A DNA stretch of 64,000 bases. Source: Taxillus chinensis (Eukaryota; Streptophyta; Magnoliopsida; Santalales; Loranthaceae). The stretch is from the NCBI GenBank assembly GCA_023512835.1, contig CM042092.1, positions 3,869,293 to 3,933,292 of the forward strand, in the 5' to 3' direction. Shown here one piece after another: positions 21,936 through 35,124 of the stretch. The number at the start of each line of letters is the position of its first letter. Positions within the stretch are counted from its first letter, which is position 1. The notes under the pieces were generated by a model. It was not told the DNA's origin. It ran no database searches and saw only the letters and a program-made list of their open reading frames with translations. Made by a program: the position numbers and the translations under genes.

Positions 21936-24900
21936 CTATAAATTTAAACCTCTCAAGTAAAAATGCTAAATTAGGTGTCAATTTAAACGCTTTCAATAGC
22001 TTTTAACTAAAGATATGTCAACACGAGAGCAAGTTTGCACTATCAAGTGCCCTTTCCTTTATCTTCTTTTGCTTTGTAACACGTGGCCAAATAAAAGAAA
22101 TGATTACGTGTTCCCTCTCATGAATCATGATTTATCCCAAGTTACTTCCCTATTGTCATCAAGGTTAATAACTAAGAGATTTGTGGCCACACGAATTTCT
22201 AACATCTATTGACCCTTTGCCCCTACGTACTCAAACCTAATCCTTATTCCAAGATATATCCAATGACCAAGCCAAATTACAAAGGACGTCAATAGGCACT
22301 AGACTAGACCCCTGTGTGGGGTAGGCCACATGCCTCAACCACATTTGGTTCTAATTGTGCTACCGAGTTGTCCTATGAGAAAATGACATGTCTGGAATAC
22401 CACAAAAACTAAACGTATCAGTCAGGCTCGTTAACATCTCAATCGAAAGCTTTGATATTAAACGGTGATTTACCACGCGAGAAGATCTTATCCTAAAGGA
22501 TTCTTATGTTTTTTTTATTACAGTTCGTGCTAAATGATAATTTAAAAATAATGTTTATTTGGGAGAAAAAAATGTTTTATAAAGTATATATATTGAAAAT
22601 TAAATCTAATAAAAATTTTAAATAAATAATATTTTGTGAGTTCAAATCATAAAAAGAAATAAAATAAAAAATATTTTAATCTTTTGATAAAATTAAGTTT
22701 AGATTTAAAAATAAAAAATAATTAAAAATAATTTTTAAAAATAATTATTGTACTTATAGTTTTTTAAAATAATTTTTATACTTTTATTGTTTTTAACTAG
22801 CGCACATTAATTGGTCAAGTTAATTATTATTAACCGGATATATTTACACAACTATTTCTCTTACCAAACTCAAAGGTCTAAATTTTTATATGTTTAGAGC
22901 ATGTTTAGCTGAGTCATAGCCTTCCCTTCCACTAGGCTATTTTCTTTTGAAGAATTTTTTTGTTTGTTTTTTTAGTAATGTAAAGACACACCATTTTTTT
23001 ATTTTCCTTGAAAAAAAATATTGTAATAAATGGTGGGGTCATAGCCTTTCCTTTTTGTGAGGCTATTTTCTTTTAAAGAAACTTCTTCTTCTTCTTTTAG
23101 ATATGTGAAAACGTATCGTCTTTTATTTTTCTATTTTAAAAAAAACATTGTAATAAATTTTAAAAAATAATTTTTATTTTGTATAATCAGATATTTTACA
23201 TATTTTTAGTTGTTAATGTTTTAAATTTTGTTAAGAAATGTGTTACATAAAAGTTAGTATACATGCACACTGACGTCCTGACTAATAATTTTTATATATA
23301 TATTTTTAAAAATCAATAGTAAGAATACTGATGTGCGAGTACACGGTCTTGCATTAATAATTTTTCTTTTATTAATATTATATGAATATTAATCTGAATT
23401 TTCACGAAACAAAAAATTAGATGTTATGTTGGTCTCCCTGCTTTTAGGCGATGGGCCTTTTGTTTCTTTATTTTTCACAATACATGTCGCATTATGTAAA
23501 AAAAAAAAGTAGCATTCAAAATATAATAAATAATCTCAGACACTATAACATATAAATATAATAAATAATTTTCGGAGAAATAAATAAATTTCTATTTTAT
23601 TGAACCACATAAAATTTGAAGGGAATATTGGTTGAATTAACTGAGTTTAGTAAGTCCTATTTGTTAGGAATTTGTTAGTGCAGTTAGTTTGGGGATTTAG
23701 TGATATGAATAATTATAGAGCTTATTCTTCCGGATTTCAAAGCTCTCGATCCATTTCAAAATTTGGGTTTTTTTTTTGGTATGTTTGGCTTTTTTTAGGT
23801 ATTTTCTTCCTACCCTTCCAAAAATGATGCCATTCAAATTGTGAAATGAATTTCCAACATAATGGTTAGTTATAGCATAAGAAAATATCATGTCATCCTC
23901 TTCCTAATAAGAGAATGGTTTTTTTCTTTTGAAAACTTTTATTTAGGTTAGACGATATAATTCATACAAAAATATCATCTCCATTGTTAGATTATTATGA
24001 TTTTTTTGAAAAATAATATCAATTAAATTATAATTACTTGTGTAAATGTAATCTACCTATATATAGTAGTAATGTATATGCTCGCATAAACATCAATATA
24101 CTCACACACATGCACTACCATATCTCGCAGATGAAGCATCCCGGTTTTCAATCGAACCCGGGGGCCTAAGCTAATCTTTATTTTGTCGCGTTTAAGCCTT
24201 TTGTCTGATGCCTCAATTAGCGGGTTGATTGTAAACACACACACCCTCTTCCGTTGTATTATCCAGGTTACCCCTCGTGTTTTTTTTAACTCCTCTAGCA
24301 CTGTCAAACTAAATCCCATGCTAGGCTCGACCACATGTCTTCCCACACGACTCAGACCACAAATGGGCCATATATATATATATATATGACGCGTAGCTCA
24401 TTTTTTTTCGAAGCAAAATACGACACCTAGCTATTTTATTTATATTTATATATATATATATACATACACGTGAGAGCTTTAATGTTTCGGAGCCCATATG
24501 AATATCTATCTGGACATAAGATAATGCATGAATGCGTCACCCAATAGAAACTCAAGACCGACGGGCTGAGTGTTTTTTATTTTGTCGTTCGGGAGCTTGA
24601 TCGTAGCCCGCCACGTCCATCTGAAAATTTTTTAATTTAAATTTTAATCAACATTTTAATTAAATTTATAGTTATAAATTAAAAACTATACATTTAATTT
24701 AATTATAATTTATAAATTTTAATTATAAAATTATTCGTCTTCGCTTAAATTTTATATTAAAGCTTTTATTAATGACAATTTCACAAATTAATCTAGTTTA
24801 GAAGTTAAAGAATTTTATTTTAATAAAGTCACCAATTCAAGTCTTACCATTCCCATTTGAAAAATAATTTCAAATAATATCTGTGGCATCGCATAATCAC

Positions 24901-25497
24901 CATACCCCACACCAACTCAATGTGGCATCAGATCGAGGAAAAGGGGCATTGATGATGAGATGGGAGTATTTTCTTCAAACTATAAATAGGTTAGTGTATT
25001 AATCAATTTAGTGGGTACAAGTATGTTAGGATAGAGATATATAAAGCAATGTTACATTTTAACAATATAAAGACTCTTTTTAATTAATTGAAATATATTA
25101 TTAAATTATATTTTTATATTTTCTTTTATAGCTAAATATAATAGCGTCTAATTCTTATTAAAGTCTATTCCTGAATACATAGAGATACATAAAATAGATT
25201 CACGAATTTTACTAAGTATAAATTTGATTCACAATCGGTAAATGATGTTTGAGAGCACTCTATTCTGATAAGATTATCGTACAAATTATTGTCATAATAG
25301 AGTAATTAAATTTATGATCAATGTAAAGAGTTTAAAAATAGTGACACCAATATGCAATTATATATACATATTGAACAAGACCATATGATAGAATGAGTTA
25401 TACATTTTAACCCCAATTTCATTGAATGAAGAACTAAATATTCTATATCAAGTAAATGCATGATTTATGGATTGATTTTAATCTTGATTAATTCATA
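21934..25497. other. AT-rich intergenic with minor repeats
   Basis: No gene seen. Two tandem units of about 125 bp at 22910-23160 share GTCATAGCCTT, GGCTATTTTCTTTT and a T-rich tail. A moderately GC-rich patch at 24060-24370 has GAACCCGGG and could be an old element. Short TA runs lie at 24369-24388 and 24448-24462. Confidence 0.5.
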
Positions 25498-25502
25498 TCT
25501 AT

Positions 25503-28500
25503 TGTCATCACCGGATTTCGTCCGGAGGGAAACCCGCTTTTGGGGATGCGGTTCTCCCACCCTTCACCCGAATGGTGATGAAAAAGAACAAAGTCGCCAC
25601 CAATGTTTTTTGGGGTGCAGTTGGTCACCTAAATATGGTTTACGTTGCCAAAGCCGGGTTCGGGAGTTTGTTACGTGCGGGGAAGGATTAACACCCCTGC
25701 AATGCCCTTTCGGTACCTATCTTAGGAAGAGGGAGGTTTCTAATTTATTTTAACTTTTTATTTTGATTTGCACTTGTCTAAAAAAAAAAGATGTTGATTT
25801 TTTCCTGTGGCCTAAGTTCTACTATTCTTTTTAAGTCATTTATTGAAGTTGAGATTAAATTGATCCTAAGTCTCTAATAATATTCTTTTATAATTCAAAA
25901 TTAATTCTAAGTTATCTAAAAGTCTAAAGGAAACCTAAGTTATTGTTTTAACTGTTGCTTTAATTAATGTTTACAATGATTTTAAAGGCAAAAACTAATA
26001 ATAATCCAAATGTTTACAATATTTAAAAGCCTAAGTGTTAAAAAATCCAAGTGTTAAAAAACCAAATGTTGAAATGTCCTTGAAAATAAATTTTTTTGTT
26101 TTTGATTTTGTTTTTGTTTTTTGTTTTTTTACTAAAAATGGTCTAAAGAAAAAAAAGTAATGATGAAAAGGATTGACGAAAACTTTGCCTTTTTTAAAAA
26201 AAATATTTAAAAGCATTTTTTCTTTTTGAAAAACTCTTTCTTTTTTTTAAAACTAAAATAAAATACGAGATACATAAATAACTAAAAATATGTGATGTGT
26301 GTGAAAGTGACATTTACAAAGTAGAAATAAGCTCACTGTTTTTTTTTCCTCTCATTTTTTCTTATCTTTTTTTTCCTCTTTTTTTTTCACTATATGATTT
26401 GGTTTACAGATTACAATGGCATTGAACCCATACGTACAAAATCCCCAACGTCCGTACTAACATTTGCCTATGGCTAGATGGAATAAACATAAAATAAAAC
26501 AAACAGCCACAACAACAAAACAGGACAGAATAAACAAACAAAGCTGAACAAAACAAAACAGCAAACAACGTAGGAGCTGTGAACAAAACACTTCATACGC
26601 GACTGAATGGGAATACTAGCTTTGAAATAAACAATATGACCCATAATACATACAGCCCAAAAAACAAATACATTGAGGCCGGACCAGCAATAAACATTTA
26701 GATGGGATCCAAAAGAAAAAAGAAAAAGAAAAAAAACAAAAACAAGAACTAAGAGCTATGCAGAACATAAACCAAACGGAAGCCAAGCAAAACTCAGTTT
26801 AAAACTCATCAGTCCTCCAATGTGTTTTTTTTTGTAAAGGTGCTCCTTTCATCAACCTTTTCTGTTAAAGCGTGCATGCACCATTTTCCAAACAAAGATT
26901 ATTCAACAAGGACAGAGCACGCACGACTAATTTTTCCCGAAACAGTACTGCCAAAACATACATAAGAAGAGGCAATAAACTAATTAACGGGTTTAGCTGC
27001 CTATGAAAATGAACATGAACAGAGCATCAAAACATAAGCAGAACACAAAAGAAGAGGCAGTAAACCAAACATGAACGACATTAGTTTTCCATTGATTTTT
27101 GTAAGGCGAGATTGTGTTTTCCAAGCAACATGAACACAAACAGAATACAAAAGAACGAAAAATGGGAACGCACAAGCACAAACTCGACCATAACCAGACT
27201 GTATTATGCTATGACACTAGATTGTGTCACTTTTCTAACAACACAAACACCAACACCACAAATAAAACACAGAAGAACGCAAAGGAGCAAACAGATACAC
27301 AAACATGAATTCGACCCAAGCATATAACCACGCAAACGAAACAGATCGAGAAAAATAGTAACGAAACAGACGGATCCACCACCTTTTTCCTCCGAGTCGG
27401 CGCCGGGCGTCCTTTCTCGTCTCCCGCGACCAATGGTTGGCCACCGTACCTTCCGGACTTGGCTTGGAACTCCTTTTGCCTCTCTTGGGACGGCCAGCGA
27501 AGCAAATTCGAGGACGGAAGAAGAAAGAAGGAGGGCGTGTGCTTGTTGTGGACCGGAACCGTCGATGCCGTGAAATGGCGCTTATGAGGTTGTTGCAGTG
27601 AGTAGGATGGGGGACTCGTGGACGGAAGCGGTTGGGGTGGGCAAGGTGCCCTGGCTTTGCCAAGTCATTGTTGAGGGGCTGAAGGATCTTGTCGTTGGGG
27701 TAATCAACGTCGGTCGGTCGGTGTGGTGATGTCGTGGATTGGCGTTCGGGGGGCTGCCGCGATAGAAAAAAGGATCGGGGTCAATGGTAGCGGCATGATT
27801 TCCAGGCTGGGATTTTGATTGGGGGAGGAGGATAGAGATGAAGATGGGCGATGACACGAGATGGTATGGAGATGGAAGCCAGCCCGGCGAGACGATTCCG
27901 GCTAGCGGGGGACTCTCTTTAGAGGGAGAAGGTGAGAAAATTGTGAGAATATAGCTACGTTGTTTTTTTTTAGTCCGAGAGAGCGGCGCCCCCCCGGAAT
28001 AGCTTGACGTGTGATTGTATATATAGATGAAGGATTAGGGTTGAGGTTTGATGGAGGGCAGCGAGGCATAGTTTAACCATGGTTGGGTTATGGGATCTTG
28101 GCTTAGGTGCGGCCGAGAGAGAGAGGGGTCCTGGACTTGACCATGGTTTGGTCGTGGGGAGAAGAGAGAGAGGAGGGATGAGCTGGATGGTCCTCCGGAC
28201 TTGGTGGTGGTATGAGCATGGCTTGGCAGTGAGGAAGAAGACACAGACGGAGAAGAGAGAGAAGGGGAAGATGACAGGTTTAATGGGAAGAGATAAGGTG
28301 AAGGATTTATGTGGTGTGAGTTTTTTTTGTTTTAAATTTTATTTGGTTTTTTGTTTTTGTTTTGTTTTGTTTTAGTTTTTTATTTTTGTTTTATTATTAC
28401 CGATCAATTAGATGTTGACACGTGGCCTGAAGTGGGCGAAAAAAGGAGAAGAAAATTGCTTTTTGTTAATTTGTTTTATTGAAATTTTTAACCTGGTGTT

Positions 28501-29091
28501 TTTTTTGTTTTGTTTTTTTTTATCGGCAAAAAAATTTGGCTTTCAATAAAATGTGAAAAAAAAAAGGTTTTGGACTCGGGGCCTCACGACGAGCGACCCC
28601 GTATCCTTTTTTCTTAAAAATGAGTTTATTTTTGTGCCAAAACTATACCGCACGTCCCTAAACCGCTTCATTACCGAAAAAGTATTTTTTATTTTTTGAA
28701 AATAAGTTGTAGAAGTAAAATATATACATCAAAATTCTCGAGAATGATGAGAGGATTAAGAAAATGAGGTTCGTGACTTGATTCGAGTGTCGTTTTGAAT
28801 ATTGGCCATTGGTTGACCCCCATTAGCGGTCCAAATATGGTTTTGACCACAACTTCATTGACCTCGGAATTGAGTATGGTCGAAGGCGTTGATCTTCAAA
28901 TTTGATTTTTTATCACTTGGAATGGGCTCTTTGGCATTTGAAAGCCTTTTTAAAGAATTCATTGAAATCCCCCTATCGGATCGGTGGTCACGTTTCTTTA
29001 TTTATCTGTACAAAGTGATTAACAAATAAGAACGAAGTTTAAAGTGAAAAATAAATGTGTATGTCCAATCCGGACAAAATGGGGTCCAACA
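25503..29091 (-). mobile_element. Solo LTR of a Tat/Ogre-like Ty3/gypsy element, 3.6 kb
   Basis: On the minus strand it runs from TGTTGGACCCC to CCGGTGATGACA and is flanked by TCTAT on both sides (25498-25502 and 29092-29096). Near its minus-strand 3' end it has the phrases CCGAACCCGG and GGTGGCGACT, which I know from long LTRs of Tat/Ogre-type elements. It contains homopurine and T-rich stretches and a GC-rich section (about 27370-28260) whose overlapping open frames on both strands (up to 142 codons) have no recognisable domain. No second LTR or pol is nearby. Confidence 0.75.
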
Positions 29092-29476
29092 TCTATAATT
29101 TATGTCTTTTGACTTATTAATGGGTGAGAAGCAGTGAGTCTTAAATATTTCGATATCTCAGAGACATAATATTATAGATAGTGGGAGTATCAAATCAGCG
29201 GAGTATAATGATATTCTCATGATATTTAGTTTGAATTTTTTGGTGAATCAAACAACTATAACTATATTGGATATAATTTATTATAAATCTTAATTCATGT
29301 TGAGATCATAAAAAAGTTGCCCATTGAAGGATTAATGGTAACACATGAACAAAAATATAATTAAAGAGATTAAATAAAAAAATTTGATACTTATTTTTAA
29401 CCGTGAATATTATAGTAAATGACCATATCATATGTTAATCTCATTTATCGGTGGACATTTTTTTTATAGATTCTTG

Positions 29477-29479
<3 letters not shown>

Positions 29480-29525
<46 letters not shown>
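29480..29525. repeat. (TA)n microsatellite
   Basis: Uninterrupted TA run of about 23 units. Confidence 0.95.
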
Positions 29526-29528
<3 letters not shown>

Positions 29529-30668
29529 TAATCTCGAGTGCAATTTTACTCTCTGATCATGACTCAGATTAAAACTAATAAATAATAATTTAATTAATTA
29601 ATAAGTTTAATTGATTAAAAATTATTTATTGGAGTTTTGATTAAGTAAGTCCACTTTGATCCCTCTTATTAACACTATTTATTATTGTATAAAGTACTAA
29701 TTTTTTAGTAAGGTAATTTTCTAGATGTCTTTAACTAAGAGTCGATATCTTGACATTTGTCTATATATATTTTTTATATTATTTATTTAATAAGTAATAT
29801 TTTTGGATATTTATTTAGTTAGATCATAGACATACACATTTTATTATTTAAGGAATTTGAATAATTATGGTTTTTGTGTAATTATAGATTTATTAAAATT
29901 TATATTTTCTTTTACTTTTTTAACTAAAAGGACAAATGTGTAATGGCACACGAAAACCTCTAAATTTATATATATGCATACCCACCTAAGTTGAAAATAG
30001 AGAACAAAAAAAAGTATATTAAAGAGAAGAGAGAGGAACGGTTGGCCTATCTAGGGTTTGGTGTCTTGTACTTTGATCCAAGGTTGTCACAGCATTGTAC
30101 AAGAAAGTATGATCAAAAGTTGATTACACCACCAAGGTTAAAGGTAGAAGAAGAAAGTTCAAGCCTTCGAGATTATTGGGTATAGGTGGTTCTTAACTTC
30201 ATTGTTGTCTGGAATTATAACAATTGATTTGTGTTTATATTTTAGGGTTTGATTGTTTGTTTTTTTAAAATCATTTTTGTTGTGATTATGTGATAGCCAT
30301 ATTATGGCAATCCAATGGAGTATCCCTCCCCTCAAGAAATCTTAATCATAATTCAAGATAACAAAGGCATTAGATATTTGTATTTGGAAGGAATGTAATG
30401 TATATAATGAGAATTTTTCCATTTTTACTTTAATAACATGACTTCATTATTTTTATTTAGTTAATTGAATTGATTTATTTAACATTAAGTTTTAGGAAAT
30501 CAAATATTGTTATTCATATATTTCACCTTTTTGAAACAATATGTTTATTGTTTAGACAGTTAATTTTATCTAATTATTACATGTAGGAAAATTGAAAGTT
30601 CACTCTCACCTTTTATACAATACATAAGATTATGTACTATTCACTCATAAATAAATGAAAATTTGCAA

Positions 30669-30671
<3 letters not shown>

Positions 30672-30709
<38 letters not shown>
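30672..30709. repeat. (AT)n microsatellite
   Basis: Uninterrupted AT run of about 19 units. Confidence 0.95.
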
Positions 30710-30712
<3 letters not shown>

Positions 30713-31300
30713 TTAAAAAATTATGATTAGCATGTTTATTTGAGAATATGCATGGTTGATAGTCTATGAATGATAAAAAAAACTGTTTTGTGGATATTCC
30801 GATTAAAATCTTGATCTAACTTGTAAAATCATACGATTTTACAATTCCACTTGGACAATGGACATTACGAGTAAAAATCTTATAAAATTAGGATGAGAAT
30901 CTTAATTTCACCATCATAATTTTATGATTTTAGTTAGTTAATTTGAAAATTTTCACTCTAAATTTAATTTATTTATTTTTAATTTTAATGTTATATAATT
31001 TATTATATATTTAATTTTGCAATATCTTGACTTTTTCAATTTAATGTGACGATTATGATTTTACCTAATTAAAATAAATTTTAAATAACTTAAATTGTTC
31101 TTATATATATATATTTGAGTATGCATAGTTTATTTGGTACTTATTCTTTGTTGTTGCTGGAGGGGCGAACAATAATTCAAGTTTGTAATTTATACACTTT
31201 GTGTACTAAATTCAGCAATATACACTCATAAAATTTTGATAGAGGAAAAATTCAAACCATTAGTGCAGCCACAAAGAAAACTAATTAAATCCGTCTATGA

Positions 31301-31895
31301 TGTATGAAGAAGTCCTGAAATTGCACAAGCTCTATATATATTCAATGGAGTAGAAAGAACCTTAATTTAATCTTGATGGTGTTAGCCAAGCAGGTACTGT
31401 AGGAGTTTGACCCAAGATACTCACCAGAGGCTGCTGAGGTAAGCCGATGACATCAGCTTCTGGAGGCGATGCTTATTTGCCAGGTGTAACTTTTTTCTAA
31501 GTTGCCGCTCGGTAGTGTTTTCCTGAGATAGTTGGTCAGAGGAGAACGTGGGGGCCCTCTATTATTGCTGGGACTTATGGCTCATAGGTTGATTCGTTAG
31601 GGTCAGACGTGGCAGCTGTTTGAGAAATCCAGATATAGATGTGATGGTGTACAAGTGGAATTGTGGTATTGGTTGCATGAAAAACTAATGCACCCATGGC
31701 TGCCTCGCATGTACTATAACTATTTTATTTCCTCACGCACATGGTGGCACAACACGCAGGCCACAGATTAATTTGCACTTTCTAATTTAATTTCTGTTAG
31801 CAACACACGCCAACACCCGTCGAATGGGCATACTAATGCCGCGATGTAGTCACATGAGTAAGGGTATATTAATTATAGCACGAAAAGCATTTTAT
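31301..31895 (+). repeat. Older, diverged copy of the NCED upstream segment (MITE-free)
   Basis: Homologous in order and orientation to about 1058-2344. Shared landmarks include AGTCCTGAAAT, TTTGACCCA, GGTCAGAGGA, GGGTCAGACGTGGCAGCTG, GGTATTGGTTGCATGAAAAA and GCACGAAAAGCATTTTAT. Substitutions and indels are far more frequent than between copies 1 and 2. The MITE at 1127-1805 is absent and the flanks meet at a single TTA. No NCED sequence follows; the homology stops at 31895. Confidence 0.85.
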
Positions 31896-32797
31896 GGTCA
31901 GGTGTAGCCCAGTGGTAAGTTCGATATTGTATGAAATTTTAATATCGAACCTCTGCAATTTCTCTGACATCTATCGGTAACTATACTGTGAGGCTTGTGC
32001 ATATTCGGAGAGATTAGTTATGATCCGGGACGAGTGATAGTCTGTTTTATCTGATTTTTGATATATTAGGCAAAAGTTAAAATGTATCAGATTTTTTTTC
32101 AAAATCATTTATTTATATTTAAGAAAAAAAATTATAAAATTATAAAAGCAATGGTATAATAGATATTTTATATTTAACTTTTTTCATTTAATTTGTACAG
32201 TATTTTTTAATATATTAAAAAATTCTATTCACTTTCTATAATTATTAAATTATATATAAAATATTTATCTTACATTTTCCTTTTACGTTTCACTTTTATT
32301 CTATATTAAATTATAAAATATTATTTTAATAATATAAAGAAATATCTAGAGAATCTACTGTGGTATATATTTGTATAAAAAAGCAAAAAGTATTTAAATA
32401 TGTAAATTTAAGAAAAATTAATAGGAAGCTGATGTGAATGCCCTAGGAGTCTAAGACTCTCATTAATTAAGAAAACATTCTATTATTGAAGAACAAAAAC
32501 AAAAACATTCAAACTTCAAACATGTTCTTGTTAACAATGCTGATTAAAATAAATCTAGATAAATTTTTGTTTTGGATGGGTCACTTCTGAGGCTTAGATT
32601 GATTAGTAAAATTTCGAATGAAGTTATGTTCTAAATGTTTTATTTTTGGCTTAGTTCGGATGGTCATGTATGTGTCTTATGTTTTGGATGAAATATTTGG
32701 TTGTTTTTAGATGTTCAGGTGTTACAAATATGGGGAAGTCCTTTTTGTTCGGTATAATATCTTTTTGTCCCGGGATAAGATGGCTTGGTATAAGGTC
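31896..32797. other. Intergenic, possible old SINE at left
   Basis: The first bases (GTAGCCCAGTGGTAAG, about 31903-31918) look like a tRNA-type A box, as in plant SINEs, but no convincing B box or A tail was found. The remainder is AT-rich without features. Confidence 0.35.
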
Positions 32798-32800
32798 TTA

Positions 32801-33361
32801 GAGCACCTGGCATTGGCTTCATCATGCTAATGCCAAAATTTGATGAAGAAAAACAACATTTTATAAATTTGATAAATTTTCAAAAAATTACGCATTCAAT
32901 TCGTTTCATCAAATGCTAGCCTGGCAATGTCCCCCCTCTTTGCCGATCCAACGCCCCGTGTTCCCTATCCAACGCCCAGAGCTCCCCGTCCTTGCGTCCG
33001 GTGCCCAGAGCCCCCCTGTCCTTCACCCAGTGTCCCCTCGCTAATCCAAAGCCCATAGCTCCCCACCCCCGTGTCCGATGCTCAAAGACCCCTTGTCCAA
33101 TGCATGCCAAACCCTCACCCCCTTTGGTGTCATCCTCCCACCCCATAGGCAGCGTTATTTCCTCTTCGATGACGTGAAGTGAAGACGTTGGCGAGAGTTG
33201 ATAACACTACAAGAACTCGCTAAATTTGGCGAGAGTTATACCTTTACTATAGCTAAAAGCTAAAATTTTAGCATTTAATGAATCGAATGCAGGTATATTT
33301 AATCATAAATCATCAAAAATTTAAAGGGCATTGGTCTTTAGCGAGACCAATGTCAATGCTC
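32801..33361. mobile_element. MITE, PIF/Harbinger-like, with GC-rich core
   Basis: TIRs begin GAGCACCTGGCATTGG (left) and GAGCATTGACATTGG (right, minus strand), flanked by TTA at 32798-32800 and 33362-33364. The core at about 32925-33145 is C-rich with repeated CCCAGAGC/TCCAACGCCC-type phrases. It has no transposase. Confidence 0.85.
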
Positions 33362-33364
33362 TTA

Positions 33365-34731
33365 GTCCGGTTTAAATTGGAGTCTTAGATGAAGCTGACT
33401 AGCACTAGATGCTTTCACTTTAGTAAACTCATACACAACTTTTGATGGCAACATTAATTATTATTCTTGAAAGGTGTTGATATTTTTATTTTATATTTTC
33501 TTAGCCTTTATTATCCCTTAAGTTAGATGGTATTATTGCTATTTTTTTTAAATGTTGGTGTCCCTTTGTTTTTTTATTCTGTTATGTAAGCTTTGTATTT
33601 TTTTTATATATGTTGTAATTCTCATAATAAAATGTGTGAGAAATTAAAAAAAGAGATAGTTTGTTCCAGTTCATTGTATTCTCTCACCCTTGTGTGCATT
33701 TTATTTTGGTTTAGAAACCAACATTTGGTATCGAGTGTGTTTGATTCCATATTGAATTATGGAGTTTTGTGTGAAATTAAAATAAAATTAAATATGTAAG
33801 GAAAATTAATTAACTAAAGATGCAATTAATTTAACATCGACTTCATTTAATATTTATCATTATCTTTTAAAAATATAATAACATATTTAAAGCCTCATAA
33901 TTTAATTAAACCAAGACTCTATGATTATAATTAAATTACGAATTTGCACTAGAAATCAAACTTGAACTAGTACTAATCTTAGGAACGATTATGTTTTGCA
34001 TTCGGAAGACCAAACCGAATACTACGAAAAATAATTTTCACATCTTAAAATTAATTAACCACAATCGCGAATTAATCACAAATAAAAATCATGCTTTAAA
34101 CAATCCATAATTAACTACAACCGCAAATTAATTGTAAAGAATTTAAAACAGATAGGGGAACGAATTGCAAACCATAGCACCTAAATAAATTATTAAAATG
34201 AAAAGCCAATATTTAAAATAACAATTGAAGTTTGAAGTTAAATCAAATATAGAAAATTAAAATATGATGCATGGGCAGTCCCGTAGCGTTGCGCCGAAGG
34301 CCCTGAATGATCTCTCCCCCTCTGCTCTACCCTGCCTGATGTGGAATTACTGCATCGATGCGGCTGGGCATTTGAATGGTATGGGAACAGAACTGCTTGG
34401 GTCTGATGAAGGGATGAATACGCACATGGGTCTCTCCTCCACATATATTTAGGCGCTGGCTTCTAATCCATGCAATCTTTCCCTTAAAAGAAAGAAAACA
34501 ATCGGTCCCACTTCTTCTTTCTCTCCACACATAATGCCCACATTTGTTTCCTCTTTTTTTTCCTTCCTTAAATCAATGTGATCCCCACACATGAATGGCT
34601 TCTTCCCAATATGCTCTCATACATAACATGCAAAAACTAACCATAATAAAAGTTAAACAAACACAAATATACTTCATGAAAAACAAAAACTATTCAATAA
34701 TACATAAAAAAACATAATTTAATTAACCCAA

Positions 34732-34799
<68 letters not shown>

Positions 34800-35124
34800 T
34801 CTAATAAGATTAAAATTAAAATAATCAATTAAGCCCATAAAATTAATATTAAAATTAGAATAATCAATTTAACATTAAAAACCACCCAAATTAATATTAA
34901 ATCTATAAAAATGAATAAAACAAGTAAATAATTGAAATTGGGAAAAACTTTTATAAAAATGCATTAATTCAACTAAATATTAAATTAAAGCCCATAAATT
35001 ACATGCAAATTTAATGACAAATTTCGCAGTTATCAATTATATTCCAAGTATGAAGAGAAACATTTTAAGTGTTAGCCAATTACTTTAGAAAGGGTTTATT
35101 GTACACATGAAAAATAGCTCTCTT
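33365..35124. other. AT-rich intergenic
   Basis: No gene supported. A patch at 34262-34510 has near-balanced base composition with overlapping short frames on both strands but no motif. It may be an LTR or UTR fragment of an element that I cannot identify. Confidence 0.5.
34732..34796. repeat. Compound (AT)n(GA)n microsatellite
   Basis: An AT run of about 37 bp passes directly into a GA run of about 28 bp. Confidence 0.95.

Larger units (their letters stand above)
29097..31300. other. AT-rich intergenic with microsatellites
   Basis: No gene supported. The short frame at 29991-30185 has no motif. The region is dominated by A/T and contains two long TA runs. Confidence 0.55.

Noticed and set aside
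24060..24370. SINE-like GAACCCGGG patch
   Set aside because: Boundaries, A box and tail could not be identified.
27227..28330. Possible gene in the GC-rich section
   Set aside because: Overlapping frames on both strands, no motif, and it lies inside a solo LTR with a target duplication.
31896..32045. tRNA-like A box suggesting a SINE or tRNA gene
   Set aside because: No cloverleaf, no good B box and no A tail were found.
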